Shown in pieces: positions 8,060 to 18,801 of a stretch of DNA of 64,000 nt. The stretch covers positions 1 to 64,000 of the forward strand of contig JAMOSO010000050.1 of assembly GCA_027063065.1 (NCBI GenBank), read 5' to 3'. The stretch's first letter is position 1, and each line of letters opens with the position of its first letter. Position numbers and translations under genes: made by a program. Source of the stretch: Planctomycetota bacterium (lineage in GTDB: Bacteria > Planctomycetota > JAMOSO01). A model generated the notes under the pieces. The model had not been told where the DNA came from. It saw only the letters and a list, made by a program, of their open reading frames with translations, and searched no databases.

Positions 8060-8956
8060 ATGCCTATAAAAAATTATAAAATCACAATACAAGAAAAAGG
8101 ATTAAGAACAGATATTGTTTGCTTTGATGTCTTTAACTTTAATTCTCGAAGCGAAACTATTGGAGCTATAAAAAGAGGCGAAATAACAATTAATAATAAA
8201 TCTGTAAAAGCCTCAAAACCTGTTCAAATAAATGATGTTCTCAGCTATACCCCTCAAAATGGCAAAGCATCTAAATTTAAACCTTACAAAATAAAGTTAC
8301 ACATTCTTTACGAAGACTCAGATATTATCGTTGTCAATAAGCCTTCTAATATGGTCATACATCCCAGTAAAGGTCATATCGAAAACACCTTATTAAATGC
8401 TGTATTGCATCATTGTACAGATTTAAAACCTATCGGCGGAATCATTCAGCCCGGTATACTACACAGACTAGATAAAGACACAAGTGGCGTTGTTATAATG
8501 TCTAAAAATCACTGCGCACATGTAAAACTTAAAAAAGAATTTGAAAATAACAATATCAAAAAATATTATTTGGCTATCTGTGCTAATGGTGGTTTTTCTA
8601 AAGATTGGCAATTAATAGATTTGCCAATAGCACCTGCACATGGCAACAAAATGTGCGTAAGATTTGACAGTAGTGCCAAAACAGCTAAAACAAAAATACG
8701 CCTCGACAAAAATTATGGTAAATTAGATTTGTTAGAGTGCCAACTGCTTACGGGACGCACACACCAAATACGAGTACACCTATCGCACAGCGGTTATCCT
8801 ATAATAGGCGATAATTTATATGGCGGAGATCCACTCATCAAACGCCAAGCATTACATTGTTATAAAATGCAAATAACCCATACTAACAATCAAATTTTAA
8901 CTTTTACCGCCCCTACACCTCCCGATTTTAAGACTATTCTTAGTTCCCTTCTTTAA
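8060..8956 (+). CDS. RluA-family pseudouridine synthase
   Basis: From ATG at this start the product has 298 residues. Residues about 8-65 form an S4-like RNA-binding domain. The catalytic domain has YEDSDIIVVNKPSNMVIHPS and then HRLDKDTSG, with the catalytic Asp138, followed by LLTGRTHQIRVHL. These are the hallmarks of RluA/RluC/RluD enzymes, which turn specific uridines of rRNA (or tRNA) into pseudouridine. An in-frame TTG 15 codons upstream is possible, but the extra residues do not look like family sequence. Neither start has an obvious ribosome site. RluC and RluD cannot be told apart here. The 3' end overlaps cheX by 17 nt in convergent orientation. Confidence 0.9.
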   Translation: MPIKNYKITIQEKGLRTDIVCFDVFNFNSRSETIGAIKRGEITINNKSVKASKPVQINDVLSYTPQNGKASKFKPYKIKLHILYEDSDIIVVNKPSNMVIHPSKGHIENTLLNAVLHHCTDLKPIGGIIQPGILHRLDKDTSGVVIMSKNHCAHVKLKKEFENNNIKKYYLAICANGGFSKDWQLIDLPIAPAHGNKMCVRFDSSAKTAKTKIRLDKNYGKLDLLECQLLTGRTHQIRVHLSHSGYPIIGDNLYGGDPLIKRQALHCYKMQITHTNNQILTFTAPTPPDFKTILSSLL

Positions 8957-9425
8957 CGCAAATTTGCAAAGCAAAATCATGCCCATCAGCATTCATAACA
9001 ATAACAATGCATGGAACATCTTTTCTGGTCCAAATAGCATGGTTTCTGCCCCATATTATTGACGGTATCGATATGTTAAATGAATACGGAGTACCAACAA
9101 CAACCGATTTAGCAGAACCTGTAATTAAATTAACTAATTCTCCCGCACCATCTTGCAATTCTTCACGGGTTAATTCTCCACCGTCCATATACAGCATATT
9201 ACCCATAAAAAATCTAGCCGAAGATTCGCTCATAGTTAGTGCCATAGAACCTGTTATGCCACCACCAATACCCATAACAGCCGAAACATCTCCTGGAAAA
9301 TGATAATCATTTTTTAGATGCAATGCTGTACGCTTAATTTCTTTAATAGCCACCATAGTTTTCATGATGTTTTCAGAACCCTTAATAAAGGGATTTAAAA
9401 TTTCTATTTTAATTTCACTACTCAT
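8940..9425 (-). CDS. cheX: CheX-like chemotaxis phosphatase
   Basis: The protein has 161 residues, the CheX size. It opens with the family-like INPFI pattern (ILNPFIKGSENIMKTM), has a GGGITGSMAL strand-turn, and has the active-site signature ExxN at Glu96-Leu-Val-Asn99 (DGAGELVNLITGSAK). CheX removes phosphate from CheY-P and so resets the flagellar switch. The flagellins in this window make that role sensible. Only one ExxN is present, as in CheX rather than CheC. No other chemotaxis gene is adjacent; the gene stands between rluA and divergent guaB. A good promoter lies so close to the ATG that the mRNA may be leaderless. Confidence 0.88.
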   Translation of the reverse strand: MSSEIKIEILNPFIKGSENIMKTMVAIKEIKRTALHLKNDYHFPGDVSAVMGIGGGITGSMALTMSESSARFFMGNMLYMDGGELTREELQDGAGELVNLITGSAKSVVVGTPYSFNISIPSIIWGRNHAIWTRKDVPCIVIVMNADGHDFALQICVKEGN

Positions 9426-9431
9426 ACCTAT

Positions 9432-9459
9432 ATAATAAAGTTAGCTTTTATTTTAACAA
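9432..9459 (-). promoter_or_regulatory. Candidate sigma-70 promoter of cheX
   Basis: On the - strand TTGTTA is followed after 16 nt by TATTAT. Only 6 nt separate the -10 box from the ATG, so transcription would start at or near the start codon. Confidence 0.5.
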
Positions 9460-9470
9460 GACAATTTTCC

Positions 9471-10975
<1,505 letters not shown>

Positions 10976-10981
10976 ATCAAG

Positions 10982-12004
10982 ATGGATACTTTTAGACTAA
11001 TTGACGCTAATTTTAACCGTTGTCGCGAAGGCTTGCGGGTCATAGAAGAATTTAGTCGCTTTATTTGCAACGATAGCAAATTATCGTTGCAAATAAAAAA
11101 CTTCCGCCATACATTGCAAAAATTTGAAAACAGCTATGGGCTAAACAGCTTACGAGCGCGCGATACAAACAATGATATCGGCACAAATATCACTGTAGTT
11201 TCAGAAACTAAAAGAGCAAATATCAACAATGTATTAACAGCCTCTTTTAAACGCATACAAGAAGCATTAAGGGTTTTAGAAGAATACAGTAAAATAGACA
11301 AACCGAACATCGCCAAAGGTTTAGAAGATTTACGCTACAAAAGCTATCAATTAGAAAAAGAAATAAGTTTGCCATTTTCTAAACAATGCCGATTATCTTC
11401 AGCAAAATTATACGCATTAATTACAACTGATTTATGTTTTCACTCTCCAGAAAAAACAGCAGAATTATGCCTTAAAGGTGGTGTAGATATAATTCAATTA
11501 CGAGAAAAACAACTGCATGATAAAGGGTTTTTAAAAATTGCAAAAGCCGTCAAAAAAGTGTTGCTAGGCTCTAATACTATTTTAATTATCAACGATAATA
11601 TACCAATTGCACAAGCGATCGATGCCGATGGCGTACATTTAGGACAGGATGATTTACCTCAAAAAATTGTTTCAAAAATTTTAGGTGAGGACAAAATAAT
11701 TGGGCGTTCCACCCATTCTGTAGCGCAAGCTTTAAAAGCGCAAAAAGAAGGTGCAGACTATATCGGTGTTGGCCCAGTATGGGAAACTAACACTAAAAAA
11801 CATAGACGTGCCGTTGGTCTTGAGCTAATAAAAAACGTAGCACAACAAACTACCTTGCCGTTTTTTCCAATAGGATCTATTAAAACAGAAAATGCTAAAT
11901 CCGTTTTACAAGTTGGTGCTACAAGATTGGCAGTATGCACAGGCATCACAAATACCAAAAATGTTACTGCTAGATGTAAAGCCTTTAATAAAATATTAAA
12001 ATAA
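10982..12004 (+). CDS. thiE: Thiamine-phosphate synthase with N-terminal ThiD2 domain
   Basis: The 340-residue protein is longer than single-domain ThiE (about 210). Residues 1-130 are a helical ThiD2-type domain (LIDANFNRCREGLRVIEEF), and residues about 145-340 are the ThiE barrel. ThiE joins HMP-pyrophosphate and thiazole-phosphate to make thiamine monophosphate. Barrel landmarks are DIIQLREKQ, the ADGVHLGQDDL motif, IGRSTHS, GADYIGVGPVWET and a PIGSI phosphate loop. The ThiD2-ThiE arrangement is known from several phyla, including Planctomycetes and cyanobacteria. In some of these the ThiD2 domain replaces ThiD kinase activity; that role here is inference. No TPP riboswitch precedes it; it follows guaB almost directly. 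Confidence 0.92.
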   Translation: MDTFRLIDANFNRCREGLRVIEEFSRFICNDSKLSLQIKNFRHTLQKFENSYGLNSLRARDTNNDIGTNITVVSETKRANINNVLTASFKRIQEALRVLEEYSKIDKPNIAKGLEDLRYKSYQLEKEISLPFSKQCRLSSAKLYALITTDLCFHSPEKTAELCLKGGVDIIQLREKQLHDKGFLKIAKAVKKVLLGSNTILIINDNIPIAQAIDADGVHLGQDDLPQKIVSKILGEDKIIGRSTHSVAQALKAQKEGADYIGVGPVWETNTKKHRRAVGLELIKNVAQQTTLPFFPIGSIKTENAKSVLQVGATRLAVCTGITNTKNVTARCKAFNKILK

Positions 12005-12017
12005 TTATTATACTGCT

Positions 12018-12491
12018 GTGCTTACTAAACCCAGCGATGATTTAAAAGTACCGTACTTATTAAAAGCTCAAGCATGTGCAGCGATTAGTTTAACTATTTT
12101 ATATACTGTTTTTGCAATTTTATCTATTATTTTTTTAGCTAATCAATATTTTATAATCACTTCTATTACTTTAACTATTACACATGGAATATGTAGCGTA
12201 GCATTAATTAGAGTTGTTAACAAAAAAGTTTATGCAAGTTTAATGCTAAGACTATCATTAACATTGACTATTATTTGTTCAATTTTTTTGCATATAATGA
12301 TCTTCTCTCAAATTAAAAATATACAAATTTTTCAAGTTGGACAGTTTGCTAAAGAAGGTGTTTTGGATTTTACTTTTACCACGACAAGCATTATAATACA
12401 GCTTTTTCCTTTACTCACACTGATTTACTCTTTTATTGGTGAGGTTAATGGCTTCTTACACTATATCACAATCAACGATGGAGAATTTTAA
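12018..12491 (+). CDS. Hypothetical four-helix membrane protein
   Basis: Starting from GTG, the product has 157 residues and four predicted membrane segments, near 19-43, 46-68, 73-97 and 120-145. The N-terminal tail (KPSDDLKVPYLLKAQ) should face the cytoplasm. No motif of a known carrier or enzyme is visible and I do not recognise the family. The gene sits 13 nt after thiE and 2 nt before a membrane-anchored coiled-coil protein whose ribosome site lies inside this gene's 3' end. The two are therefore probably translated together and may act together. The start is not fixed by a strong ribosome site. Confidence 0.7.
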   Translation: MLTKPSDDLKVPYLLKAQACAAISLTILYTVFAILSIIFLANQYFIITSITLTITHGICSVALIRVVNKKVYASLMLRLSLTLTIICSIFLHIMIFSQIKNIQIFQVGQFAKEGVLDFTFTTTSIIIQLFPLLTLIYSFIGEVNGFLHYITINDGEF

Positions 12492-12493
12492 CC

Positions 12494-13816
12494 ATGGCCA
12501 AATCCCCACGCAAGTCTAACACTCGTACTACTCGCTCAACAACAAGAACTTCTAGCAGAGCCCGTACTGGTTCTAATTTTCGTCCACCGAAGCGTAAAAG
12601 TAGTGCACCGACAATTATTGCTATTTTTGTTTTAATTTGTGGCGGTATTTTTATCATTAAACCCTATATATTCAAAAATAAGAAAAAACACACCAAAGCC
12701 AAAAAAGAAATCGTAGTTGAAGAAATTGTAAAACCAGATACAAGTAATATTGTTGACAAAGAAGCACAAAAAGAAGCTGCCTTAGAAGCCGAAAAAAAAC
12801 GCCTAGCACAAATTGAAGCCGAAAAAAAACGCCGTGCCGAAATTGCAAGAAAACAAAAAGAGCTTGCAGAATTGGCGCGTCAAAAAGCATTAAAAGAACA
12901 AGCTCTAAAAGCGCATAAATTAGCTAGCGAAACATTAAACACAATGTTAAATTCTTTTTCTATAGAAATACCAGACATTAAAATTGTTAAAAATGATGGT
13001 GTAACTGTATATGGTAAGGTCAAAACTAAAAAACCACTTATGATTAAAACCGTTCTAGGTAATTGGCAAACTTTTAGTTCTGCCGATATTATTTCTAAAA
13101 AAACTTTAATTCCAAGCAGTGCCAAAAGAGAAATTAAAAAATATGTACAATCACAATTAAAAACAATTAATCACAATGATGTTGAATCATTATTTAAAAT
13201 TGCTCACCTTTGCAGGGTAACAAATTATACTGACCCTATTAAAAATTTAATTGAACAGATTATTAAGATAGACCAAAAATTTGGAATTAAAATGCAAAAC
13301 AAATTTGCTGGTAAAATTTATCGTGACAGTCTTTATAAATTAGCTAGCGGACAAAAAGGTTTAGCTAAAAAAGGATTTAAAACCATACCTAAAAAATATC
13401 CTCATAGTTCATACGCGAGCGATGCTGGCCATTTCGCCAGTGCAACATCAGTTGATATGAATGCTATGATTGATGATTTACAAGAAGAAATGGGCATAGA
13501 TACTCATTTAAAAGAACCAGAATACACTGTTGAAGACAGTGTAACCATTAAAGAAATTGAAGAAAAAGTTGCTGATGCACCTGCCATTAAAAAAGGTGAT
13601 ACTTTTTTTAAACAAGCATTAAAGATATATAAAACATTAGATACTGGGGCAGCCAATTACAAACGCAAAAATGCCGCTGCTTTACATTTATTTATACAGT
13701 CTGTCGATGCATACCAAAAAGCTTTAAAAGCAAATCCGAATAATAAAAAATTAGATCGCAAACTACAAAAAGCAACTATGCTACGTTATGGTTGTATGAA
13801 AATGAGTACTCTATAA
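12494..13816 (+). CDS. Hypothetical membrane-anchored coiled-coil protein
   Basis: The product has 440 residues. Residues 1-38 are an Arg/Ser/Thr-rich basic tail. Residues about 39-60 are one membrane helix. Residues about 87-145 form a long charged coiled coil with two near-copies of AQIEAEKKR/AEIARKQKE. A folded region follows (about 150-320), including TVYGKVKTKKPLMIKTVLGNW, and the C-terminus (about 370-430) has a TPR-like helix pair. The basic tail would be cytoplasmic and the bulk outside the inner membrane. I recognise no family. GGAGA precedes the ATG, and the stop of the upstream membrane gene is 2 nt away, so both belong to one operon. A cell-envelope scaffold role is only a guess. 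Confidence 0.75.
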   Translation: MAKSPRKSNTRTTRSTTRTSSRARTGSNFRPPKRKSSAPTIIAIFVLICGGIFIIKPYIFKNKKKHTKAKKEIVVEEIVKPDTSNIVDKEAQKEAALEAEKKRLAQIEAEKKRRAEIARKQKELAELARQKALKEQALKAHKLASETLNTMLNSFSIEIPDIKIVKNDGVTVYGKVKTKKPLMIKTVLGNWQTFSSADIISKKTLIPSSAKREIKKYVQSQLKTINHNDVESLFKIAHLCRVTNYTDPIKNLIEQIIKIDQKFGIKMQNKFAGKIYRDSLYKLASGQKGLAKKGFKTIPKKYPHSSYASDAGHFASATSVDMNAMIDDLQEEMGIDTHLKEPEYTVEDSVTIKEIEEKVADAPAIKKGDTFFKQALKIYKTLDTGAANYKRKNAAALHLFIQSVDAYQKALKANPNNKKLDRKLQKATMLRYGCMKMSTL

Positions 13817-13818
13817 AA

Positions 13819-14304
13819 ATGTCTCTAGCATTACAAAATTATGCCCACTCTCTACAATTAAGTGGCATAGATGAGTTGTTATTGCCGTTGCCACCCTGTG
13901 CTTATGTAAGTACAAAAGGCAATCTCAACTCATCTATTTGTATAATTTTAGAAAAATATAACCAAACAGAACTGGAATTGCTAACCAAAATGTTATTAGC
14001 AATTAATGTAAATATTGATAATACCTACCAGATTTTATTTACATATAAAAACAATCAAAAACCAAATCAGGTACTTAATACCTTACAAGATAAGCCACGC
14101 TACAAGGCAATTATCCCATTTGGAGCTAACGCACTACAAGAATGCCTACCTTTTAACACACAATACGATCATATTAGACATATATGCTATAAACTTAATG
14201 GTAATCCCGTCATACCAGTTGATCATCCAGCTGATATCATTAAAAATCTTGATCTAAAAAAGCGCTCTTGGCTTAGCTTACAAAAAATACAAAATTTATT
14301 ATAA
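13819..14304 (+). CDS. Degenerate uracil-DNA-glycosylase-like protein
   Basis: From ATG two bases after the upstream stop the product has 161 residues. The middle (ELELLTKMLLAINVNIDNTYQ) resembles the family-4 UDG block LLDKMLAAIGLxRDDVYI. The end (GNPVIPVDHPADIIKN, then KKRSWLSLQKI) resembles the family-4 end pVipTyHPsyLLr...K...W.DLq. The family's active-site block (GEAPG..ED) and the four cysteines of the iron-sulfur cluster are absent: the matching strand reads SICIILEKYN. So the fold seems kept and catalysis lost. E. coli HolD (DNA polymerase III psi) shares a UDG/MUG-like fold, so a structural replisome role is one option. This is an alignment by eye; confidence in the gene is high, in the family moderate. 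Confidence 0.72.
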   Translation: MSLALQNYAHSLQLSGIDELLLPLPPCAYVSTKGNLNSSICIILEKYNQTELELLTKMLLAINVNIDNTYQILFTYKNNQKPNQVLNTLQDKPRYKAIIPFGANALQECLPFNTQYDHIRHICYKLNGNPVIPVDHPADIIKNLDLKKRSWLSLQKIQNLL

Positions 14305-14339
14305 TAAAAACGGCCTTGGTTATTTATACACTAAGGCCG
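14305..14339 (-). terminator. Rho-independent terminator of sucCD
   Basis: CGGCCTTGGT (14311-14320) pairs with ACTAAGGCCG (14330-14339), ten pairs with one G-U. Read on the - strand the stem is followed by TTTTTATTAT, a good T-tract. On + the T-tract is poor, so it mainly serves the sucCD operon. Confidence 0.78.
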
Positions 14340-14350
14340 ACATAATCATT

Positions 14351-15226
14351 TTAACCCAAAATTGTTTTTACTGCTTCGCCAATGCCAGCGGGGTTTTCTG
14401 ATACAACAACTCCACATTTTTTTAATATGGCCATTTTCGCTGCTGCTGATTCATCTGCTCCACTAACAATCGCCCCCGCATGCCCCATACGACGCCCAGC
14501 AGGAGCTGTTGCGCCTGCAATAAAGCTTACCACTGGCTTTGTTATGTTATCTCTTATATGGTATGCTGCTTCTATTTCCATACTGCCACCAATTTCGCCA
14601 ATCATTACAATTGCATCTGTATCTGGATCGGCTTGAAACAAATCCAATAACTCTACCATATTAGTACCAATGATTGGATCCCCACCAATACCACAACAAG
14701 TAGATTGCCCCAAACCTACTAAACACAATTGATGAGCTGCCTCATAAGTTAATGTGCCAGACTTTGAGATAATTCCAACATTACCTGGCTTTACTACGTG
14801 AGCAGGCATAATACCGACCTTTGCTTCGCCAGGAGTCAATAACCCAGGACAATTAGGTCCTATCAAACGAGCGCCACATTCTTTGACAAACGCTGCTGCA
14901 TTTTGCATATCTCGCACAGGGATATGCTCTGTAATGCATACAATCAATGCGATACCAGCTGCAGCAGCTTCTTTCACTGCGTCAGCTGCAAAAGCCGGAG
15001 GCACAAAAATCAATGACACATTTGCACCTAATGTGTCAACAGCTTCTTTACATGTATCAAAAACAGGAACTTTAGCTTCTAAAACAGTACTACCGCCTTT
15101 TCCTGGAGTAACTCCACCTACAATATTTTTACCATAGTCATAACATTGCTGAGCATGAAAACCACCTTCTTTACCAGTAATGCCTTGAACAATTATTCGT
15201 GAATCTTTATTTATAAGTATAGACAT
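14351..15226 (-). CDS. sucD: Succinate-CoA ligase, alpha subunit
   Basis: SucD with SucC interconverts succinyl-CoA and succinate, making or using a nucleoside triphosphate in the citric acid cycle. The 291-residue length is typical. It shows the N-terminal CoA-binding fold ([15 protein letters not shown]), [23 protein letters not shown]-type loop, and the phosphohistidine block GHAGAIVSG with His249. The start codon is preceded by a GGAG ribosome site within the 8-nt gap behind sucC, so both are read from one mRNA. A strong terminator follows. Confidence 0.97.
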   Translation of the reverse strand: MSILINKDSRIIVQGITGKEGGFHAQQCYDYGKNIVGGVTPGKGGSTVLEAKVPVFDTCKEAVDTLGANVSLIFVPPAFAADAVKEAAAAGIALIVCITEHIPVRDMQNAAAFVKECGARLIGPNCPGLLTPGEAKVGIMPAHVVKPGNVGIISKSGTLTYEAAHQLCLVGLGQSTCCGIGGDPIIGTNMVELLDLFQADPDTDAIVMIGEIGGSMEIEAAYHIRDNITKPVVSFIAGATAPAGRRMGHAGAIVSGADESAAAKMAILKKCGVVVSENPAGIGEAVKTILG

Positions 15227-15234
15227 ATTATCTC

Positions 15235-16413
15235 CTAATTCCCCTGAGCTGCATTAACTACTTTAGATGCCGCCTCATCTAAATCAGTTGCGGCAATTAA
15301 ATCAACATCTGCCTTTGCTAATATTTCTTTGGCCTCTTCTGCATTTGTACCTTGCAAGCGCACAACAACAGGCACATTTAAATCTAATTCTGCCAATGCA
15401 TCTATCACACCATTAGCAATGCGATCACAACGAACAATACCACCAAAAATATTAATCAAAATAGCTTTAACTTTTGGATCTCGTAAAATAATTTTAAATG
15501 CAGCCTTAACTGTCTCTGGGTTAGCACTACCACCGACGTCTAAAAAGTTAGCCGGTTCACCACCTTTCAACTTGATTATATCCATAGTTGCCATGGCTAA
15601 ACCTGCGCCATTAACCATACATCCAACATTACCATCTAAATTAACAAAACTCAAATGATGTTGTGCAGCCTCTACTTCATCAGGATCTTCCTCATCTAAA
15701 TCGCGTAATTCAGCGATATCTTTGTGTCTAAATAAAGCAGAATCATCAAAATTAAATTTAGCATCCAAAGCCAAAACTTCCCCATCTTTTGTTAAAACTA
15801 ATGGATTAATCTCTGCAATAGACGCATCAGTCTCCTCATAGCATTTATATAAATTCGTAATTAATCTTGAAGCCTGTCGTGCTGAAGCACCTGTTATGCC
15901 TAATGCTTTAACTACATTGGCAACTTGAAAACCATGAAGACCAAAACGAATATCAATAGGCTGTTTAAAAATCTTTTCTGGTGATTTTTCTGCAACTTCT
16001 TCAATTTCTACCCCACCTTCAGCAGATGCAATAATAACTGGAGAATTAGTTGCCCTATCTAAAGTAATAGCCAAATAAAATTCTTTGTCGATATCAATAG
16101 CTTGAGTAATAAATAATTTTTTGACAAGTTGACCTTCAGCAGTAGTTTGCGGGGTAATTAATGTCATACCCATTATCTTATTACAATTTTCTAAAGCTTC
16201 CTCTGTAGTCGGTGAATATTTAACCCCTCCTCCTTTACCACGCCCCCCAGCATGTATTTGAGCCTTAACAACAACCGCTTGAGATTTAGATAATTCTTGT
16301 ACTTTTGCAATAGCAGAAGCTGCCTCAGATAAATCCGATACTGCCACACCTATTTCTACGGGAATCCCGTATTTTTTCATTAATCCTTTGGCTTGATACT
16401 CATGAATTTTCAC
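15235..16413 (-). CDS. sucC: Succinate-CoA ligase, beta subunit
   Basis: SucC (392 residues, normal size) supplies the ATP-grasp domain and most of the succinate site of succinyl-CoA synthetase. It begins [19 protein letters not shown], has the [16 protein letters not shown] nucleotide-binding loop, the EINPLVL metal-binding stretch, and the C-terminal [12 protein letters not shown] region. The start is GTG with a good GGAGAAAAGG ribosome site. It is the first gene of a two-gene operon with sucD. The FHA-GGDEF gene upstream ends about 20 nt away on the same strand and may be co-transcribed. Confidence 0.97.
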   Translation of the reverse strand: MKIHEYQAKGLMKKYGIPVEIGVAVSDLSEAASAIAKVQELSKSQAVVVKAQIHAGGRGKGGGVKYSPTTEEALENCNKIMGMTLITPQTTAEGQLVKKLFITQAIDIDKEFYLAITLDRATNSPVIIASAEGGVEIEEVAEKSPEKIFKQPIDIRFGLHGFQVANVVKALGITGASARQASRLITNLYKCYEETDASIAEINPLVLTKDGEVLALDAKFNFDDSALFRHKDIAELRDLDEEDPDEVEAAQHHLSFVNLDGNVGCMVNGAGLAMATMDIIKLKGGEPANFLDVGGSANPETVKAAFKIILRDPKVKAILINIFGGIVRCDRIANGVIDALAELDLNVPVVVRLQGTNAEEAKEILAKADVDLIAATDLDEAASKVVNAAQGN

Positions 16414-16433
16414 CCTTTTCTCCTAAGAAAATA

Positions 16434-17324
16434 TCATTTATAAACTTCAACACGATTACGACCCAACTTTTTAGCCTTATATAAAGCCTCATCAGCTAAT
16501 TTAATATAACTAGTTACGTCATGATTATTAAGGGGTAATACAGTATATACACCTATTGATACCGTTATATTTTTAGTTGTGTTATTTAAATCAAATGGTT
16601 TTTCAGCAACACATAAACGTATGCGCTCTGCAATCAAAACAGCCGCATCCTGTGATGTGTTAGATAACATAACAACAAACTCTTCCCCACCGTAACGCAT
16701 CATCCTATCGTCATCGCGTAATTGTGATTTTACTCTACGGCTAAACTCAACCAAAGCTATATCACCGGCAGCATGGCCAAATTCATCATTTAATTTTTTA
16801 AAGAAATCGATGTCTAAAATCGAAATAGAACACATCTGCTTTTTGTGAAGCATTTTGTCCAAATCTAACTTTGCAATAGCGTCAAAACCATTTCTATTAT
16901 AAACAGATGTTAAAGGATCAATTGTTGCGGCAGCCTCAATATCACGTTGCGCCTGAACCTCTTCATCAGTTAATAACGCCATTTTAAGAATGGTATCACC
17001 TATATATATACGATGTGATGTATTTAGCTGAATACTTTTAATTGGATGCCCATCAATAAAAGTACCATTTGTAGAACCCAAATCTTCGCAAATGGTATCT
17101 TCAGATTTTAACTCAAAGACTCCATGCGAACGCGACATTTTATGATCACGCAATGTAATATCAGCTTGAAGGCTTCGGCCAAAAATATTTCTCCCTTCTT
17201 TAAGGAGAAATATTTTGCCTTTATCAACACCTGCCAAGACTACAATATGTGGTCTAGCTAATTGCGCCTGTAATTTAGACACAGGATAATCTTGGACAGT
17301 TTGCGAGAAAGTATCAATATCCAT
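16434..17324 (-). CDS. FHA-domain diguanylate cyclase
   Basis: The 296-residue soluble protein joins an N-terminal FHA domain (about 38-115) to a GGDEF domain (about 130-296). FHA landmarks: Gly49-Arg50 (FGRS), Arg65-Ser-His (RSHGVF) and GSTNGTF, which bind phosphothreonine. The active site is GGEEF at 212-216, a functional variant. An I-site RDDD lies at 203-206, so feedback inhibition by c-di-GMP is expected. The enzyme would make c-di-GMP when a phosphorylated partner docks on FHA. The partner kinase is not visible nearby. It sits just upstream of sucC on the same strand, with no clear reason for the link. Confidence 0.94.
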   Translation of the reverse strand: MDIDTFSQTVQDYPVSKLQAQLARPHIVVLAGVDKGKIFLLKEGRNIFGRSLQADITLRDHKMSRSHGVFELKSEDTICEDLGSTNGTFIDGHPIKSIQLNTSHRIYIGDTILKMALLTDEEVQAQRDIEAAATIDPLTSVYNRNGFDAIAKLDLDKMLHKKQMCSISILDIDFFKKLNDEFGHAAGDIALVEFSRRVKSQLRDDDRMMRYGGEEFVVMLSNTSQDAAVLIAERIRLCVAEKPFDLNNTTKNITVSIGVYTVLPLNNHDVTSYIKLADEALYKAKKLGRNRVEVYK

Positions 17325-17372
17325 ACAAAAGTATACTATCTCGATTTATAATTATTTTCAAGTTTGTTTTTG

Positions 17373-18800
17373 TTAGCCGACAATCTTTGTAATAATAGAA
17401 CTAAACCAAGGTATCAAACCGAGAATGACCACGGCTAAAGTTAAAATAGCAATACTAAAACTTTGCGTAAATGTAATTTCTAAAGATTCTAAATCTTCCT
17501 CAGGTTTGTTTATGTACGCCTCTTTTATAAGCAATAAATAATAGTATAAACTAACCGTTGAATTTAAAGCTGCAAAGATAACCAATCCATAAAAACCACC
17601 TTCAGCAGCAGAAGCAAACAACATAAATTTACCAGTAAAACCTGCCAATGGTGGAATACCTGCTAAAGAAAACAAACATAACACTAATATACCCGCTAAA
17701 GCTGGGCTCTGTTTTGCCAAACCACGCAAAGAAGCAAATTCCTCTGGACGTTTTTGACCAATAACAGAAATAATAAAAAATAAACAAAAATTAGTTGCTA
17801 AATATATAAATAAATAATAAATAATAGATGGCACTGCCATTTTACCATTACCTACTAACGCCAACATAATATATCCGGCTTGCGCAATAGAAGAATAAGC
17901 CATAAAACGACGAAGTTCATATTGTCTCATAGCACCCAGATTACCCACAGTCATCGTTATACATGCTAATATACCTAATGGGTAAGTAAACACATGACGA
18001 ATAGGTGCCAAAGGACCATATAATAATGTAATCACAAAGGCTATTGCCGTAGATTTAGAAGCAACTGACAAAAATGCTGTTACTGGTGTTGGTGCAGCCT
18101 GATAAACATCTGGCGCCCACATATGAAAAGGAACCATTGCCAATTTAAAGCAAACAGCCGCAAAAACAAAAATCGCTCCAGCCAAAAACATTGGATTATC
18201 AGGATTCGTTTGTACAAAGCTTAAAATTGCCTCATAACGCAAACAACCAACAGCACCATACCAAAATGAATAGCCCAATAAAACTAAAGCAGATGTTAAT
18301 GAGCCCATAATAATATATTTCATTGCCCCTTCTAAAGAGCTTTGATCTTTTTTATAATATGCTGTTAAAAAATACATTGGTATCGTAGCTAACTCTAGTC
18401 CGATAAATAAAGTTATTAACTCCTGCGCCGAAACAACACAAAACATACCGAATGCACAAAAAATCAATAAAGCTATGAATTCAGAATCATATTTTAAAAT
18501 TCCACGCCAATTACCGTTTTTGCGAGCATATCCTTTACCCAATAGAATCGTAAAAAATAGAGATATTGCAAAAATTTCTTTAAATAATAGTCTCAATCCA
18601 TCAACTTTATAATTTGTTAAATAATAAAATTCTTGATCATGTGGCAAGTTGAAAAGTAAAACAATAATCAACAATACACCTGCCGCAGCTGTATCAAATA
18701 AAATTGCCGTCTTATTTTTTGATTCAATAAATAAATCAATACTTAAAACTAAAAGTGCCAAAATTGGCAAAAGCATATCTGGAGTGACAAATGTAAGCAT
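17373..18800 (-). CDS. nuoN: NADH-quinone oxidoreductase subunit N
   Basis: NuoN is one of three antiporter-like, proton-pumping membrane subunits of complex I. The frame shows about 14 membrane helices and the Proton_antipo_M core, including AQELITLFIGLELATIPMY with the key Glu and AMKYIIMGSLTSAL, plus KLAMVPFHMWAPDVYQAAPTPVT. From ATG the product has 475 residues, close to E. coli NuoN. A GTG four codons upstream would overlap nuoM; the ATG just after the nuoM stop has the better spacing from GAAGTG. It is the last gene of the operon; no obvious terminator follows. Confidence 0.95.
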   Translation of the reverse strand: MLTFVTPDMLLPILALLVLSIDLFIESKNKTAILFDTAAAGVLLIIVLLFNLPHDQEFYYLTNYKVDGLRLLFKEIFAISLFFTILLGKGYARKNGNWRGILKYDSEFIALLIFCAFGMFCVVSAQELITLFIGLELATIPMYFLTAYYKKDQSSLEGAMKYIIMGSLTSALVLLGYSFWYGAVGCLRYEAILSFVQTNPDNPMFLAGAIFVFAAVCFKLAMVPFHMWAPDVYQAAPTPVTAFLSVASKSTAIAFVITLLYGPLAPIRHVFTYPLGILACITMTVGNLGAMRQYELRRFMAYSSIAQAGYIMLALVGNGKMAVPSIIYYLFIYLATNFCLFFIISVIGQKRPEEFASLRGLAKQSPALAGILVLCLFSLAGIPPLAGFTGKFMLFASAAEGGFYGLVIFAALNSTVSLYYYLLLIKEAYINKPEEDLESLEITFTQSFSIAILTLAVVILGLIPWFSSIITKIVG

Positions 18801-18801
18801 T

